A stretch of 15,127 nucleotides of DNA from contig PMLH01000534.1 in assembly GCA_003159055.1 (NCBI GenBank), forward strand, positions 1 to 15,127. The letters run 5' to 3'. Source of the stretch: Myxococcales bacterium (GTDB lineage Bacteria > Myxococcota > Polyangia > Fen-1088). A program made the translations under genes and the position numbers. Shown here piece after piece: positions 1 to 8,700 of this stretch. The notes under the pieces were generated by a model that saw nothing but the letters and a program-made list of their open reading frames with translations, was not told where the DNA came from and searched no databases. How positions within the stretch are numbered: the stretch's first letter is position 1; each line of letters opens with the position of its first letter.

Positions 1-1
1 C

Positions 2-799
2 ACGTACAAGCACACCACCATCGGGTTTCTGCGCGACATCGAGGACATGCCCAATCAGTTCGCATATTCGCGGCAGTTCTTCGACCGCTACTACCGACCG
101 GACAACGTAATGCTGCTGGTGGTCGGAGACGTCACCGCGAATCAGGTCATACCGCTTATCGAGAAGCACTACAGCGCATGGTCGGGGGGCGCGCCGCGAC
201 CGCCGGTTCCGTTCGAAACACCGCAGGCGCGGGAAAAGCGCACGACTGTTCCTTGGAAAGGCGCAAGCCTACCGATGCTGCTGGTCGGCTATCATGTCCC
301 GGCCTTTTCTCCGGGCGACACGGACGGTGCCGCGATCGAGGTCCTGGGCGAGTTGGTGTTCGCCGAGCGTTCGCCGCTTTTCCGTCGCCTGGTTCTCGAC
401 GAGCAGAAGGTCGAGCACCTCGACGGCTCAAGTGAACGGCACGTCGACCCGAACCTGTTCAACATCCTGGCCACCGTAAAATCGAGCAAAGACGTGCCCG
501 AGGTGGAAGACGCGATCTACAAAGAAATCGCCCGCGTCGCCGAGGAAGGCACCAGCGAAAAGACTCTGGCCGAGGTAGTTTCTCGGAGGCGCTACGAATT
601 CGCCGGCCACCTTTCCACCGCTGAGAAGGTCGCGCTGGTCGGGGCCGAATTCCTGGCGCTGACCGGCGGCCTCGACGCCATCGACGAAAGCTTCACGCAG
701 CTTGCCAAAGTGACGGTCGCCGACGTCAAGCGAGTCGCCGCCAAGTACTTTTCGCCGCACAATCGAACCGTCGTCGTTCTCGAGCCCGAAGTCCAATGA
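2..799 (+). CDS. M16-family metallopeptidase, C-terminal part (5' end outside window)
   Basis: The reading frame is open from the first bases of the window, so the gene starts upstream. An internal ATG at 47 is not a credible start because the residues before it (YKHTTIGFLRDIEDMPNQF) already match the family. The phrase FFDRYYRPDNVMLLVVGDVT is the standard end of the first M16 catalytic half-domain. The remaining ~250 residues form the middle and C-terminal M16 domains (Peptidase_M16_C type). The zinc-binding HxxEH motif would lie in the missing N-terminal part and cannot be checked. The C-terminal Arg/Tyr pair normally found in a KRGLxY-like context is degenerate here (EQKVEHL, near bases 400-420). 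The stop overlaps the start of the next gene (ATGA), so the two are translationally coupled and probably form a heteromeric periplasmic or envelope peptidase. Which substrate it cuts is not visible. Confidence 0.9.
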   Translation, partial: TYKHTTIGFLRDIEDMPNQFAYSRQFFDRYYRPDNVMLLVVGDVTANQVIPLIEKHYSAWSGGAPRPPVPFETPQAREKRTTVPWKGASLPMLLVGYHVPAFSPGDTDGAAIEVLGELVFAERSPLFRRLVLDEQKVEHLDGSSERHVDPNLFNILATVKSSKDVPEVEDAIYKEIARVAEEGTSEKTLAEVVSRRRYEFAGHLSTAEKVALVGAEFLALTGGLDAIDESFTQLAKVTVADVKRVAAKYFSPHNRTVVVLEPEVQ

Positions 800-2316
800 T
801 CGTGCCCAGGATCTTTGCCATGCTTTTGTCGATCGCCGCCGTCGCCGCCACATCGTCCGCGCTTGCCAGCCAGAAAATCGGCTCGGAGCCCATCCGCATC
901 GTGCGCCTGCCATCGCCGACGAGTCCGCTGGTGACGATTCGGCTGGTCTTCCAAGTCGGCGCCGCCGACGATTCTCCCGGCAAGGAGGGAATCGCCAATC
1001 TCACGGCTGCAATGCTGGGTGAAGCCAGCACGGTGAAACGAACCTGGTCCGAGGTGCTGGATGCGTTGTACCCGATGGCCGCCGAGATTCATTGCTACGG
1101 CGACAAAGATGCCTTCGTGTTCACCGGCACTGTCCATCGCGACAATCTGGAAGCCTTCGCGGACTTGCTCGCACAGCAGATTGTGACCCCGCGTTTTTCC
1201 GTCGAGGATTTTGCCCGCCTCAAGCGAGACGCGCACGACGCGATTGCCAAGACCTTGCGTGGCAACGACGACGAGAACCTGGGCAAGCAGGCGCTGGCGA
1301 CCCTTCTGTACGCCGGACATCCCTACGGCTATCCAAGCCTCGGCACGTTGGCCGGACTTTCCGCGATCACCCTCGACGACGTGCGCGCCTTCTACGCCCG
1401 GCATTTCGTGCAAGAACGGCTCATCGTCGGCTTGTCGGGGGGCTACCCTGAATCTTTCCCCGACACCTACGCGTCTCGTTTCGCGGGCCTGCCTGCCAAG
1501 GGCACGCCACGAAGGACGCTGTCTATGCCGCCCGAGCGAAAGGGTTTGCAATTCCTCTTCGTGGAAAAACCGGCGCTCGGCGATGCCATCTCGCTCGGTC
1601 ACGCCATCGACGTCACCCGCAGCGACGACGATTTCTATCCCCTCGCGCTGGCCGCCTCGTATCTTGGCGAGCACCGAACCTTCAATGGCGTGCTGATGCT
1701 GACCATGCGGCAGAAACGCGGCCTCAACTATGGCGACTACGCCTACGTCGAGAACTTCATCCAAGATGGTTGGACGACCTTCCCCGAGCCGAACATTCCG
1801 CGTCGCCAGCAGCACTTTGAGATCTGGTTGCGCCCGGTTCCCCCCGCCAGCGCCGGCTTCGCCATTCGCCAGGCGATCTACGAAACCGACAAGTTGATTC
1901 GCGACGGGATTCCCGTCGCCGGTTTCGAAGCCACCCGCGCCTTCCTTCTCAACTACATCAACTTGTGGGCGCAAGACGGTTCGCGCCGACTTGGCTACGC
2001 CATCGACGGCACCATCTACGGCAAAGACGTCATCGCCGAACTGAAGGCGCGGCTGCCAACGATGACCAAAGAGGACGTGGACCGCGCGATTCGCAAGCAC
2101 CTCTCGACTGGCAATCTCGCGGTGACCGTGGTCGGCAACAACGTCCGCGCATTGGCCGACGCCCTCACGACGGGAAAAGCCACGCCGATCGTCTACGACA
2201 CCAAAGACACGCCCGCGGCGGTCCTCGAAGAAGATAAGACCATCGAGCGCTATCCCCTGCCTGTCTCGGCGTCACAAGTGAAGATCATCCCCGCAAAGAG
2301 CATGTTCGAGAACTAG
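796..2316 (+). CDS. M16-family peptidase-like protein, zinc motif lost, exported
   Basis: This is a 506-residue protein with an N-terminal signal sequence (MIVPRIFAMLLSIAAVAA, likely cleaved near ALAS), so it should be periplasmic or outer-membrane facing. It has the two-half M16 layout: GHPYGYPSLGTLAGLSAITLDDVRAFYARHF marks the end of the first half. The zinc motif HxxEH is absent; the equivalent place reads N68-L-T-A-A72 after GIA. By contrast the C-terminal substrate-handling pair is intact (R308 and Y312 in KRGLNYG). In known M16B heterodimers, one subunit carries the zinc site and the other the Arg/Tyr pair. By that rule this is the non-zinc partner of the gene upstream, with which it overlaps by 4 bases. 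The start is fixed by that overlap and by the signal peptide. The gene ends 6 bases before the convergent neighbour. Confidence 0.9.
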   Translation: MIVPRIFAMLLSIAAVAATSSALASQKIGSEPIRIVRLPSPTSPLVTIRLVFQVGAADDSPGKEGIANLTAAMLGEASTVKRTWSEVLDALYPMAAEIHCYGDKDAFVFTGTVHRDNLEAFADLLAQQIVTPRFSVEDFARLKRDAHDAIAKTLRGNDDENLGKQALATLLYAGHPYGYPSLGTLAGLSAITLDDVRAFYARHFVQERLIVGLSGGYPESFPDTYASRFAGLPAKGTPRRTLSMPPERKGLQFLFVEKPALGDAISLGHAIDVTRSDDDFYPLALAASYLGEHRTFNGVLMLTMRQKRGLNYGDYAYVENFIQDGWTTFPEPNIPRRQQHFEIWLRPVPPASAGFAIRQAIYETDKLIRDGIPVAGFEATRAFLLNYINLWAQDGSRRLGYAIDGTIYGKDVIAELKARLPTMTKEDVDRAIRKHLSTGNLAVTVVGNNVRALADALTTGKATPIVYDTKDTPAAVLEEDKTIERYPLPVSASQVKIIPAKSMFEN

Positions 2317-2322
2317 GGTCGG

Positions 2323-2973
2323 TCAGCCGGCGCCGACTTCATCGGTCACCGATACCGCCGCGGTGTTGGCCCGCGCCATTGGCTGGGGCTGCTGCAGGAC
2401 CTCCGTTCCGGAGTCGACACTGCCGACCTTCGCCGTCGACGCTATGGAAGCCGCCAGCGCATCGACAGCCGCCATGGTCAGGAACAGTACCGAAAATGAA
2501 AAGTGGGCGACGATCATGCCGCCGGCCAGCGCCGCCAATCCGGCGAACAAATGCGTGCCACCGGCCCAGATGGACCAGTGCCTGGCCGAGGGTTCGTCGA
2601 TTCCATCGCTGAACACCGAGTCCCATGCAGGCTCGATCAGGCCAGTGGCGAACCCTGCGACCACTTGCACCCCGAAGAGCTGCCACTTGTCTTGCACAAA
2701 GACGTAGCCGACATCGCAAAAGACGGATGCCCAGAGGCCAAGCGCCAGAAAGAACCTGATGCGTCGTTGAAAGATTGGCCGGGTACCGAGCAGGGTGATG
2801 ACCGAGCCAGTCGCCATCGAGAAGACGGCGAAGGCAATGCCCGCGTCGAGAATGCTACCGCCCACCTTCTCGGTGAAAGCCGCGTAGATGGGAACCAGCA
2901 TTGACTCGGCGAAGGTGACGAGGAAGATGATGCGAAGAAGGAGACGTGCTTGCCTGGAGAGTGAGATCGACAT
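2323..2973 (-). CDS. Half-length MFS-like six-helix membrane protein
   Basis: This encodes 216 residues with about six hydrophobic segments: LLRIIFLVTFAESMLVPIYAAF, then AGIAFAVFSMATGSVITLL, FFLALGLWASVFCDVGYVFV, a segment around FGVQVVAGFATGLIE, THLFAGLAALAGGMIVA and SVLFLTMAAVDALAAS. Arrangement and residues (RRIRFF after helix 2-3, RHWSIWAGG before helix 5) resemble the N-terminal half of a major facilitator transporter. Full MFS proteins have 12 helices and ~400 residues; here the frame ends after helix 6 with a ~35-residue polar tail (AKVGSVDSGTEVLQQPQP...). It could be a genuine small MFS-like protein that dimerises or a truncated relic. The frame shows no internal stop. The ATG at 2973 has no clear Shine-Dalgarno sequence, and no better in-frame ATG or GTG lies upstream before a stop near 3100. 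The substrate cannot be predicted. Confidence 0.75.
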   Translation of the reverse strand: MSISLSRQARLLLRIIFLVTFAESMLVPIYAAFTEKVGGSILDAGIAFAVFSMATGSVITLLGTRPIFQRRIRFFLALGLWASVFCDVGYVFVQDKWQLFGVQVVAGFATGLIEPAWDSVFSDGIDEPSARHWSIWAGGTHLFAGLAALAGGMIVAHFSFSVLFLTMAAVDALAASIASTAKVGSVDSGTEVLQQPQPMARANTAAVSVTDEVGAG

Positions 2974-3369
2974 GGAAGAACCGGTATCGGTAGTCCGCTT
3001 CCTCCACCGTACCCGTCCTTGAACAGAAACCCAACGATTCGTTCGATCTCGGCCCCCAAAAATGACTGGGGTTCCCTTGAGGATCCGCTTGCGTTCTCAA
3101 GGCCGCTGCGCCGGAGATGTGTGCGGGGCACGCGGCCGCGCTCAAGCCTCGGCCCGAGACACGGCATGAAAAGAAATCGCTGGACATCCCGGAAATAGCC
3201 GTCATGGTTTCTGGGCCGTTCCGCGATCGATCTCCTATCGGTCCAGGCCTCTTTCCTAGCGCGTTAGTTCTCCTGGGCGTTTATGCAGTCGAGAACTGGG
3301 CGCATTGTGCGTGGCCCCAACACCCTGGCGAGGTCGCCAGGATGAAGGGTCACAGAAAGTGGACTGAAC
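2974..3369. other. Intergenic region between divergent MFS-like and RRM genes
   Basis: These 396 bases separate two divergently transcribed genes, so both promoters should lie here. I see no convincing protein gene. Open frames on both strands are compositionally biased and resemble no family. No convincing sigma-70-type -35/-10 pair was found. The 3' end contains a small hairpin and a 12-codon open frame listed separately. Confidence 0.5.
3324..3341 (+). promoter_or_regulatory. Hairpin in the leader of the RRM gene
   Basis: A perfect 7-base stem (CCTGGCG / CGCCAGG) with an AGGT loop ends 28 bases before the RRM start codon and directly abuts the ATG of a tiny upstream frame. It could be a 5'-UTR structure that controls translation, for example by the encoded RNA-binding protein or by temperature. 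The structure is seen in the sequence; the role is inference. Confidence 0.35.
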
Positions 3370-3380
3370 ATGGGAACTAG
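3342..3380 (+). CDS. Possible 12-residue upstream leader peptide overlapping the RRM start
   Basis: ATG at 3342 opens a 12-codon frame (MKGHRKWTEHGN, stop TAG at 3378-3380) that overlaps the RRM gene start at 3370 in another frame. Such an arrangement can couple or attenuate downstream translation. It has no strong ribosome-binding site, sits right after a hairpin, and may be chance. Confidence 0.2.
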   Translation: MKGHRKWTEHGN

Positions 3381-3648
3381 GCTCTTCGTTGGCAACCTCT
3401 CCTTCAACACGACCGAGGTCGATCTTCGCAACGTGTTCACCGAGGCAGGCCTGAACTTCACTGAGATCAAGATCGTGACCGAGCGGGAAACCGGACGTCC
3501 GCGTGGGTTCGCGTTCGTGGAGATGGCTGACCAGGCCTCCGCCACGAAGGCCATGGAGGCCCTCAACCAGCGTGAGCTCGACGGTCGACAGCTGAACGTG
3601 AACGAGGCGCGCGAGCGGGCTCCCCGCGTCGGCGGCGGTCGCTACTAG
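3370..3648 (+). CDS. RRM-domain RNA-binding protein
   Basis: This 92-residue protein is almost entirely one RNA recognition motif. RNP2 is LFVGNL (residues 5-10) and RNP1 is RGFAFVEM (45-52), with the aromatic residues that stack on RNA bases (F6, F47, F49). The fold order beta-alpha-beta-beta-alpha-beta fits, ending in a short basic/glycine tail (RAPRVGGGRY). Small single-RRM proteins of this kind occur in cyanobacteria, Myxococcota and other bacteria. There they bind single-stranded RNA and are often induced by cold; a role in RNA chaperoning is inferred here by family. The start at 3370 is supported because RNP2 begins at residue 5. The Shine-Dalgarno sequence is weak (AGAAAG about 12 bases upstream). 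A strong hairpin follows the stop, so it is probably monocistronic. Confidence 0.93.
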   Translation: MGTRLFVGNLSFNTTEVDLRNVFTEAGLNFTEIKIVTERETGRPRGFAFVEMADQASATKAMEALNQRELDGRQLNVNEARERAPRVGGGRY

Positions 3649-3662
3649 CCGCGCTTCGTTCG

Positions 3663-3700
3663 CCGTCAAGATGGGAACCCCAACCGGGTTCCCACGACGG
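3663..3700 (+). terminator. Hairpin terminator after the RRM gene
   Basis: Inner perfect 9-base stem TGGGAACCC (3672-3680) and GGGTTCCCA (3686-3694) around a 5-base loop, with an outer 5-base stem CCGTC (3663-3667) / GACGG (3696-3700). It lies 15 bases past the RRM stop codon. No long T tract follows, which is common for terminators in high-G+C genomes, so termination rather than RNA stabilisation is an inference. Confidence 0.6.
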
Positions 3701-3868
3701 CGGTTGAGCTGACTTTCGCCCGCGTCAAGACGCCCGTGAGGGCGAGAGTGGGCCTGCATCGCTCGGCGGAGTGCGGGACACCCGAGGACTGCAAGTGCAA
3801 ACGAGCCAGCCCTCCGCAAGATACGAGCGGCAACGAAGATCGTTTCCGCGAAAAGCCCCTTCGAGAAG

Positions 3869-3874
3869 TACAAT
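3869..3874 (+). promoter_or_regulatory. Possible -10 element (TACAAT) of the kinase gene
   Basis: TACAAT differs from TATAAT by one base and lies so close to the preferred ATG (3883) that transcription would start within a base or two of the start codon, giving a leaderless message. No matching -35 (17-base spacing gives CCGCGA) is present, so this is weak. Confidence 0.22.
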
Positions 3875-3882
3875 GGGCGCCT

Positions 3883-5718
3883 ATGCCGAAGCCCGGCAGG
3901 TACCACATCTCGCACAAGATTGCCGACGGCGGCATGGCCGAAATCTTCCTCGGCACCCAGCACGGCATGGAGGGATTTGAGCGCCCGGTCGTGCTCAAGC
4001 GCATCCTGGCGCCGCTGGTCGCCGACCCGCAGTTCCGCAACATGCTCATCGACGAGGCCCACGTCGCGATGGGGCTCAACCACAGCAACATCGTCCAGGT
4101 GCTCGACCTCGGGCACGTGCGCGGCCGCTATTTCCTGGTGCTCGAATTGGTCGACGGCTGGGACCTAAGCCAAGTCCTGTCGCGCGCTGGCGCCGCCAAT
4201 TTCGCCATTCCGCCCGAGATTTTGCTCTACATCGCCGCAGAGGTCTGCCGCGCCCTGGCCTACGCACACGCGCGCAGGCGCGACGGACAGCCGCTCGCCA
4301 TCGTCCACCGCGACGTTAGCCCGCAGAACGTCCTGGTGAGCGAACAGGGCGAGGTGAAGCTGACCGACTTCGGCATCGCCAAGGCGATGGGCCGGCGCGA
4401 ACGGACCGACCAAGGGGTCATCAAGGGCAAGCTCGCCTTCATGTCGCCCGAGCAGGCATCCGGCTCAGTCCTGGACAACCGCTCCGATCTGTTCTCGCTC
4501 GGGACGCTGCTATACCTGTTCTTCACCGGTCGCCGGCCGTTCGAGGCTCCTACGGATCTCGAGTCCATCATGCTCGTGCGCGAATGCCGATTCGTGCCAC
4601 CGGAAAAGGTGAAACCAAGCCTCAGCCTCGCGCTGGTGAAGATCATTCGCCACGCCATGGAGCGACTTCCGTCGTTGCGCTACCAAAACGCCGACGAGAT
4701 GCTGCTCGCCATCGAGAACGTGCAGCGCACAGTATTCCGGCCCGCGGGACAAACCGAGCTCAAACGCTGGCTTGCGGATCTGCAGACGCGCGACCATTGC
4801 CCGCCCATTTCTCGCACAACCCCGGCCAAGCCACTGGCGGCCGAACACGAGGCGCTGGACGTGGGCGAAGGCGCGGACGTGGTATTCGACGAATCCAGCG
4901 TCGTGGAGATCAGTGACATCGTGCCTGAGATTCAGCCCACCGTCGCTGCGTCCCGGCAAGAGATTTCCGGCATCCCTCCACGTTCGGAAGAGATGACAAC
5001 TGCGGCGACGCCCATCGCGATCAAGCAAGGGCGCATCCCGACGCGCATCATCGTTTTCGCGGCGATCATCGCGACCGCGACGCTCGGCGGTTGGCTGCTT
5101 CTTCCGGACGCCCATTCGCGTAACCCCAAGCGCACGCCCGAGGCGCACGGCAGGAATCTGGAGCCAGCGGCAAAAACCGAGCCACGGCAAGAAGCATCGC
5201 CGAGGCCGGTCGAAGCCAAGCCTGAATCTCTGCCGCCGATCGCCCCTGTCGCAGCGGGTGCAGCAAACCCGAGCGTCGATTCTGGCGTCGTCCAGGCCGC
5301 CGCCAAAGCGCCAGTCAATGCCGCTCCGACGGAAACCGAGGAAGAAGAGGAAACTCTGCTCAAGCACGCCGAGCCCGACGACGCCGAGCGAGTGCTTGGC
5401 GAAGACGAGGGCTTGGGCAGCCGAACCCAGTCGGCGAAGTCGGAAAAGGCAGCCATCGAACCGGTATCGGTGCGCGTGGTTTCCGTTCCCGAGGGCGCGG
5501 TCATCAGCATCGGCAAACGCGTGTTCGGCCGTGCACCCATGAATCTACGTTTTCGCCCGGGCATCATCTTCGAGCTGAGCTTCGTCAAGAAGGGCTACCA
5601 ACCCGCGAGCAAGCGCCTCGCCGTCGCAAACCGCAAGAGTCAAACCGTGAGGGTGATCCTCAAGAAGAAGCCAGTCGCAGCCAGGAAGTCTCTGCTGCGT
5701 CGTATTTTCGGGCGGTAG
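3883..5718 (+). CDS. Transmembrane Ser/Thr protein kinase with C-terminal PEGA domain
   Basis: A 611-residue Hanks-type kinase. Residues 1-~290 are the kinase domain: glycine-rich loop IADGGMAEIFLG (13-24), ATP-binding Lys39 (VVLKRI), alpha-C Glu58 (IDEAH), catalytic loop HRDVSPQN (142-149, base D144), DFG (162-164) and SPEQ after the activation segment. All catalytic residues are present, so it should be active. A low-complexity linker follows, then one membrane helix (RIIVFAAIIATATLGGWLLL, ~387-407), an Ala/Pro/Glu-rich stretch with an acidic run (ETEEEEE), and a PEGA domain (~527-600, VSVPEGAVISIGKRVFGRAP). The kinase faces the cytoplasm and PEGA lies outside the inner membrane, perhaps contacting the envelope. 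The frame extends upstream to a GTG at 3736, but that 49-residue extension is Cys/Arg-rich and unlike the family, whereas MPKPGRY at 3883 fits kinase starts. This architecture is common in myxobacteria. Targets are unknown. Confidence 0.93.
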   Translation: MPKPGRYHISHKIADGGMAEIFLGTQHGMEGFERPVVLKRILAPLVADPQFRNMLIDEAHVAMGLNHSNIVQVLDLGHVRGRYFLVLELVDGWDLSQVLSRAGAANFAIPPEILLYIAAEVCRALAYAHARRRDGQPLAIVHRDVSPQNVLVSEQGEVKLTDFGIAKAMGRRERTDQGVIKGKLAFMSPEQASGSVLDNRSDLFSLGTLLYLFFTGRRPFEAPTDLESIMLVRECRFVPPEKVKPSLSLALVKIIRHAMERLPSLRYQNADEMLLAIENVQRTVFRPAGQTELKRWLADLQTRDHCPPISRTTPAKPLAAEHEALDVGEGADVVFDESSVVEISDIVPEIQPTVAASRQEISGIPPRSEEMTTAATPIAIKQGRIPTRIIVFAAIIATATLGGWLLLPDAHSRNPKRTPEAHGRNLEPAAKTEPRQEASPRPVEAKPESLPPIAPVAAGAANPSVDSGVVQAAAKAPVNAAPTETEEEEETLLKHAEPDDAERVLGEDEGLGSRTQSAKSEKAAIEPVSVRVVSVPEGAVISIGKRVFGRAPMNLRFRPGIIFELSFVKKGYQPASKRLAVANRKSQTVRVILKKKPVAARKSLLRRIFGR

Positions 5719-5740
5719 TTGCCAGGGCCTTGCGGTCCAC

Positions 5741-8700
5741 CTACAGCAACGATAGCTGCCGCGCCTTGCGCGGACGCATCGTCGCTTGCCTGTCGACCAG
5801 CAGGCCAGGCGCCAGATCGTCGAGAAAGGGACAGGCGCGGCTTTCCACCGAGCGGCCAAGCAGGTTGCGTTTCTGGGCCGCGACCAGCACGAGTTGCTGC
5901 TTGGCGCGGGTCATCCCGACGTAGAGTAGACGACGCTCTTCCGCGAGGTCCGCGGCGGGTAGCCAGGGCAAGCGAAGGGGCACGATGCCATCCTCGCAGC
6001 CGGCGATGAACACCAAGGGAAATTCCAGGCCCTTCGAGGCGTGCAAGGTCAAAAGCGAAACCTTCTGCGGCGCCAGTTCCAGATCCGCGTCGCGCCACAA
6101 GGCGATGGATTCGAGGAAAGCGGGCAGGTCGTCAGCGAATGGCACGGCCAGCGTGCACAGGAGCTCCACGGCACGCTGGCGACGCGGGTCCAGCGCTGCA
6201 TCTGGATCGAGAGTCGCGATGGCGTCGGCGAGCGGTTTCTTTCCATCGCGTTCGACAGCTCGTTCGAGCCGCACAAGAAGATCCGGGACGTGCGGCCGAC
6301 CGATCAAGTCATCGCCGCTCGCGCGCTGGCAAGGAATCGAGGCACGCCCGAGGGCTTCCTCGATCAGGTCGGCCTGCGCCGACAGACGCGTCAGCACCGC
6401 GATGTCGTGAAAGGCGAGATGGCGAGGATCGAGGCCGTCGGAATCGTCGGCCGGGTGCGTCTCCATGGCCAGCATGTTGGTGCCGCCCACCGCGCGTTCA
6501 ATCTCCGCGACGATCAGATCGGCTTCCGCACGCTCGTCGGCGACGGTATGCCGAACCACGGCTGGACCCGACGCAATTTGCGCCACGAGTGGACGCTCTC
6601 TCCGAAGCGGCGTCCTCGCGATGACGGCCTTCGCAAGATCGAGCACGGGCTTGGCCGAGCGGTAGTTGCGACCGAGGTTGATGGTGCGACTTGCCGGGTA
6701 GTCATCAGCGAAACGACCGAAATGCGACGGATCTGCTCCGCAAAAGCCGTAGATGGCTTGATCTGGATCGCCAACCACGCACAGACGGGTCTCGCCAACG
6801 GCCGGCGCGAGTAGACGCACCAGACGATACTGGCTGGCATTCACGTCCTGGTATTCGTCGACCAGAAGATGCAGGCAGCACCTACGGGCCTGAGCCAGTG
6901 CGTCGGGATCTTCCGCGAGCATGCAAGCAGCGCGGACGACCAAGTCGTCGAAGTCGAGCGCCGACATTGTCTGCAAAGCACCCTGGTAGCGCGGCAGGAT
7001 GCTCGCCACCTCGTCGGAAATGTCGGTCGGGAGGCCATCGGCTTTGACGCGGGCGATGGCGCTCGCCAGTTTGCTCACGTCACCGTCGAAGCCGGCTTGC
7101 GCAGCAACATCCTTCACCACGGACCGTCGTGCGGTCTCGTCGAGAACGCGGAACTCCGGCGGCAGGCCGGCCAAGGCGGGAGATGCGCGAAGCAGCGACA
7201 GACCAAGCGCGTGGAAGGTCATGGCGGACACCGCCGCCCCCTTTTCGCCCACGCGTGCACGCAAGCGTTCCCGCAGCTCATTGGCGGCCTTGCGCGTGAA
7301 GGTGATGGCCGTGATGCTGGTCGGGGGGACTTCGTCGTTTTCAATCAAGCGAGCGATCCGCCCGACCAACGTGCGCGTCTTGCCCGTGCCCGGACCCGCG
7401 ACGATGAGCAGCGGGCCTTGCTCGTGCGCGATGGCGGCCGCCTGGTCGGGATCGTCGTCGCTGGCCACGGCCGCCGCTTCTTGCTTGCCTTTGCGCTGGC
7501 GCTTCCGCGGCTCCACCTCCACCTGCGCCTGGGCGGAAGCGACGGCTGCGGCAAAACCGAAGGTCGTCTGCGCCAACAGGCGCTGGCGCTCGGCCTCGTC
7601 GAAGACACGGACGATGCCGTACACGCCGTCGAAACCGGCGATCCGTCTCACCTCGCCCGCGCGCATGCGGCGCAAAGCTTCGCCGAGGAGCGGCGGCCCC
7701 TGGCGGTCGGCATCCTCGATCGGCAAGTCCATCAGCACCGACATTTCGCTTCCGGCGCTCGCCAGCAGCTTGTCGTAGCTTCTGCGTACGCGACCGGCCG
7801 CCGGGCCCACGCCGAGGATTTCGCCAAGCACCTCCACCAGCGGCACCAGATTCGCAAACGGCCTGGCACCGTCCGGGCAAAAACCCTCGGGCCGATCGGC
7901 GAGCGCAGCCACGCGGCCGGCAACGCCACCTGTGAGCGGCTTGTCGCAGCGGGGGCACAGATGCCCAAGCGCGTCCGCCTCGGACGGCGACAGATTCACA
8001 CCGCACGCGCGATGGCCGGCATGATGGTACTTGCCTTCCTCGGGGAAGAACTCGATGGTGCCAAGAAGGCCGCTGCTCTGCTCCCGAAGCGCATCACGCA
8101 TACCGAAGTAAGACAGGTCGCAGCCAAAGCGCGTGGCCTCGCGCCCGAGCTTTTCCGGCGAGTGCGCGTCCGAGCTCGACACCAGGGCCACCCGGTCGAG
8201 CGCCGACAGCCGCCAGTTCATCGCGGGATCCGACGACAATCCGGTTTCGGCCGCAAAGATGTGACTGCTCAAGTCCGCGAAACACTCGTCGAGCGAATCG
8301 AATCCCGACTTCTCCCCGAGCGCGGAAAACCACGGCGTCCACACGTGCGCTGGGATCAGGAACGCGTCGGGCGACGATGCCAGGGTGATGTCGAGCAGGT
8401 CGCGCGAATCGAGGCCAAGGATGGGGCGCCCGTCGGATTCGATGTTCCCGATACGCGCCAAGCGCGAGGCAATCCGCGCAGCGACCTCGAAGTCCGGCGC
8501 ATAGAGCAGGTTGTGGACCTTGCGCACGCGCTCGCCGCGCTTGTAGATGCTGCTGACTTCGACGGAGAGAATGAAGCGAACCTCGGCCCGACATGCCGCC
8601 GGCACGGTCGCGTCGACCGCAGCCGCCAAGTCGTCGCGCAACCTAAAGAGTCCGCCGCCCGCGGGCAGAAGCTTGTCGCGCAGCTCGGCCAGCCAGCGCG

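Noticed and set aside
592..2100. 502-codon open frame on the minus strand
   Set aside because: It lies opposite the two M16 genes, resembles no family, and is a codon-bias shadow of high-G+C coding DNA.
2637..3167. 176-codon minus-strand frame that could extend the MFS-like gene
   Set aside because: It is in a different frame from the membrane protein, Ser/Arg-rich, and without membrane helices.
3736..3882. Upstream GTG start for the kinase
   Set aside because: The extra 49 residues are Cys/Arg-rich with no family similarity, and the kinase domain begins right after the ATG at 3883.
3256..4116. 286-codon minus-strand frame across the RRM and kinase starts
   Set aside because: It covers two well-supported plus-strand genes and has no recognisable domain.
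2978..5471. Shared 14-mer GAACCGGTATCGGT near 2978 and 5458
   Set aside because: One match of this length is expected by chance at this window size, and one copy lies within PEGA coding sequence.
5759..5773. Small GC hairpin (CCGCGC/GCGCGG, 3-base loop) past the kinase stop
   Set aside because: It lies inside the last codons of the convergent gene and has no T tract, so a terminator call is unsupported.
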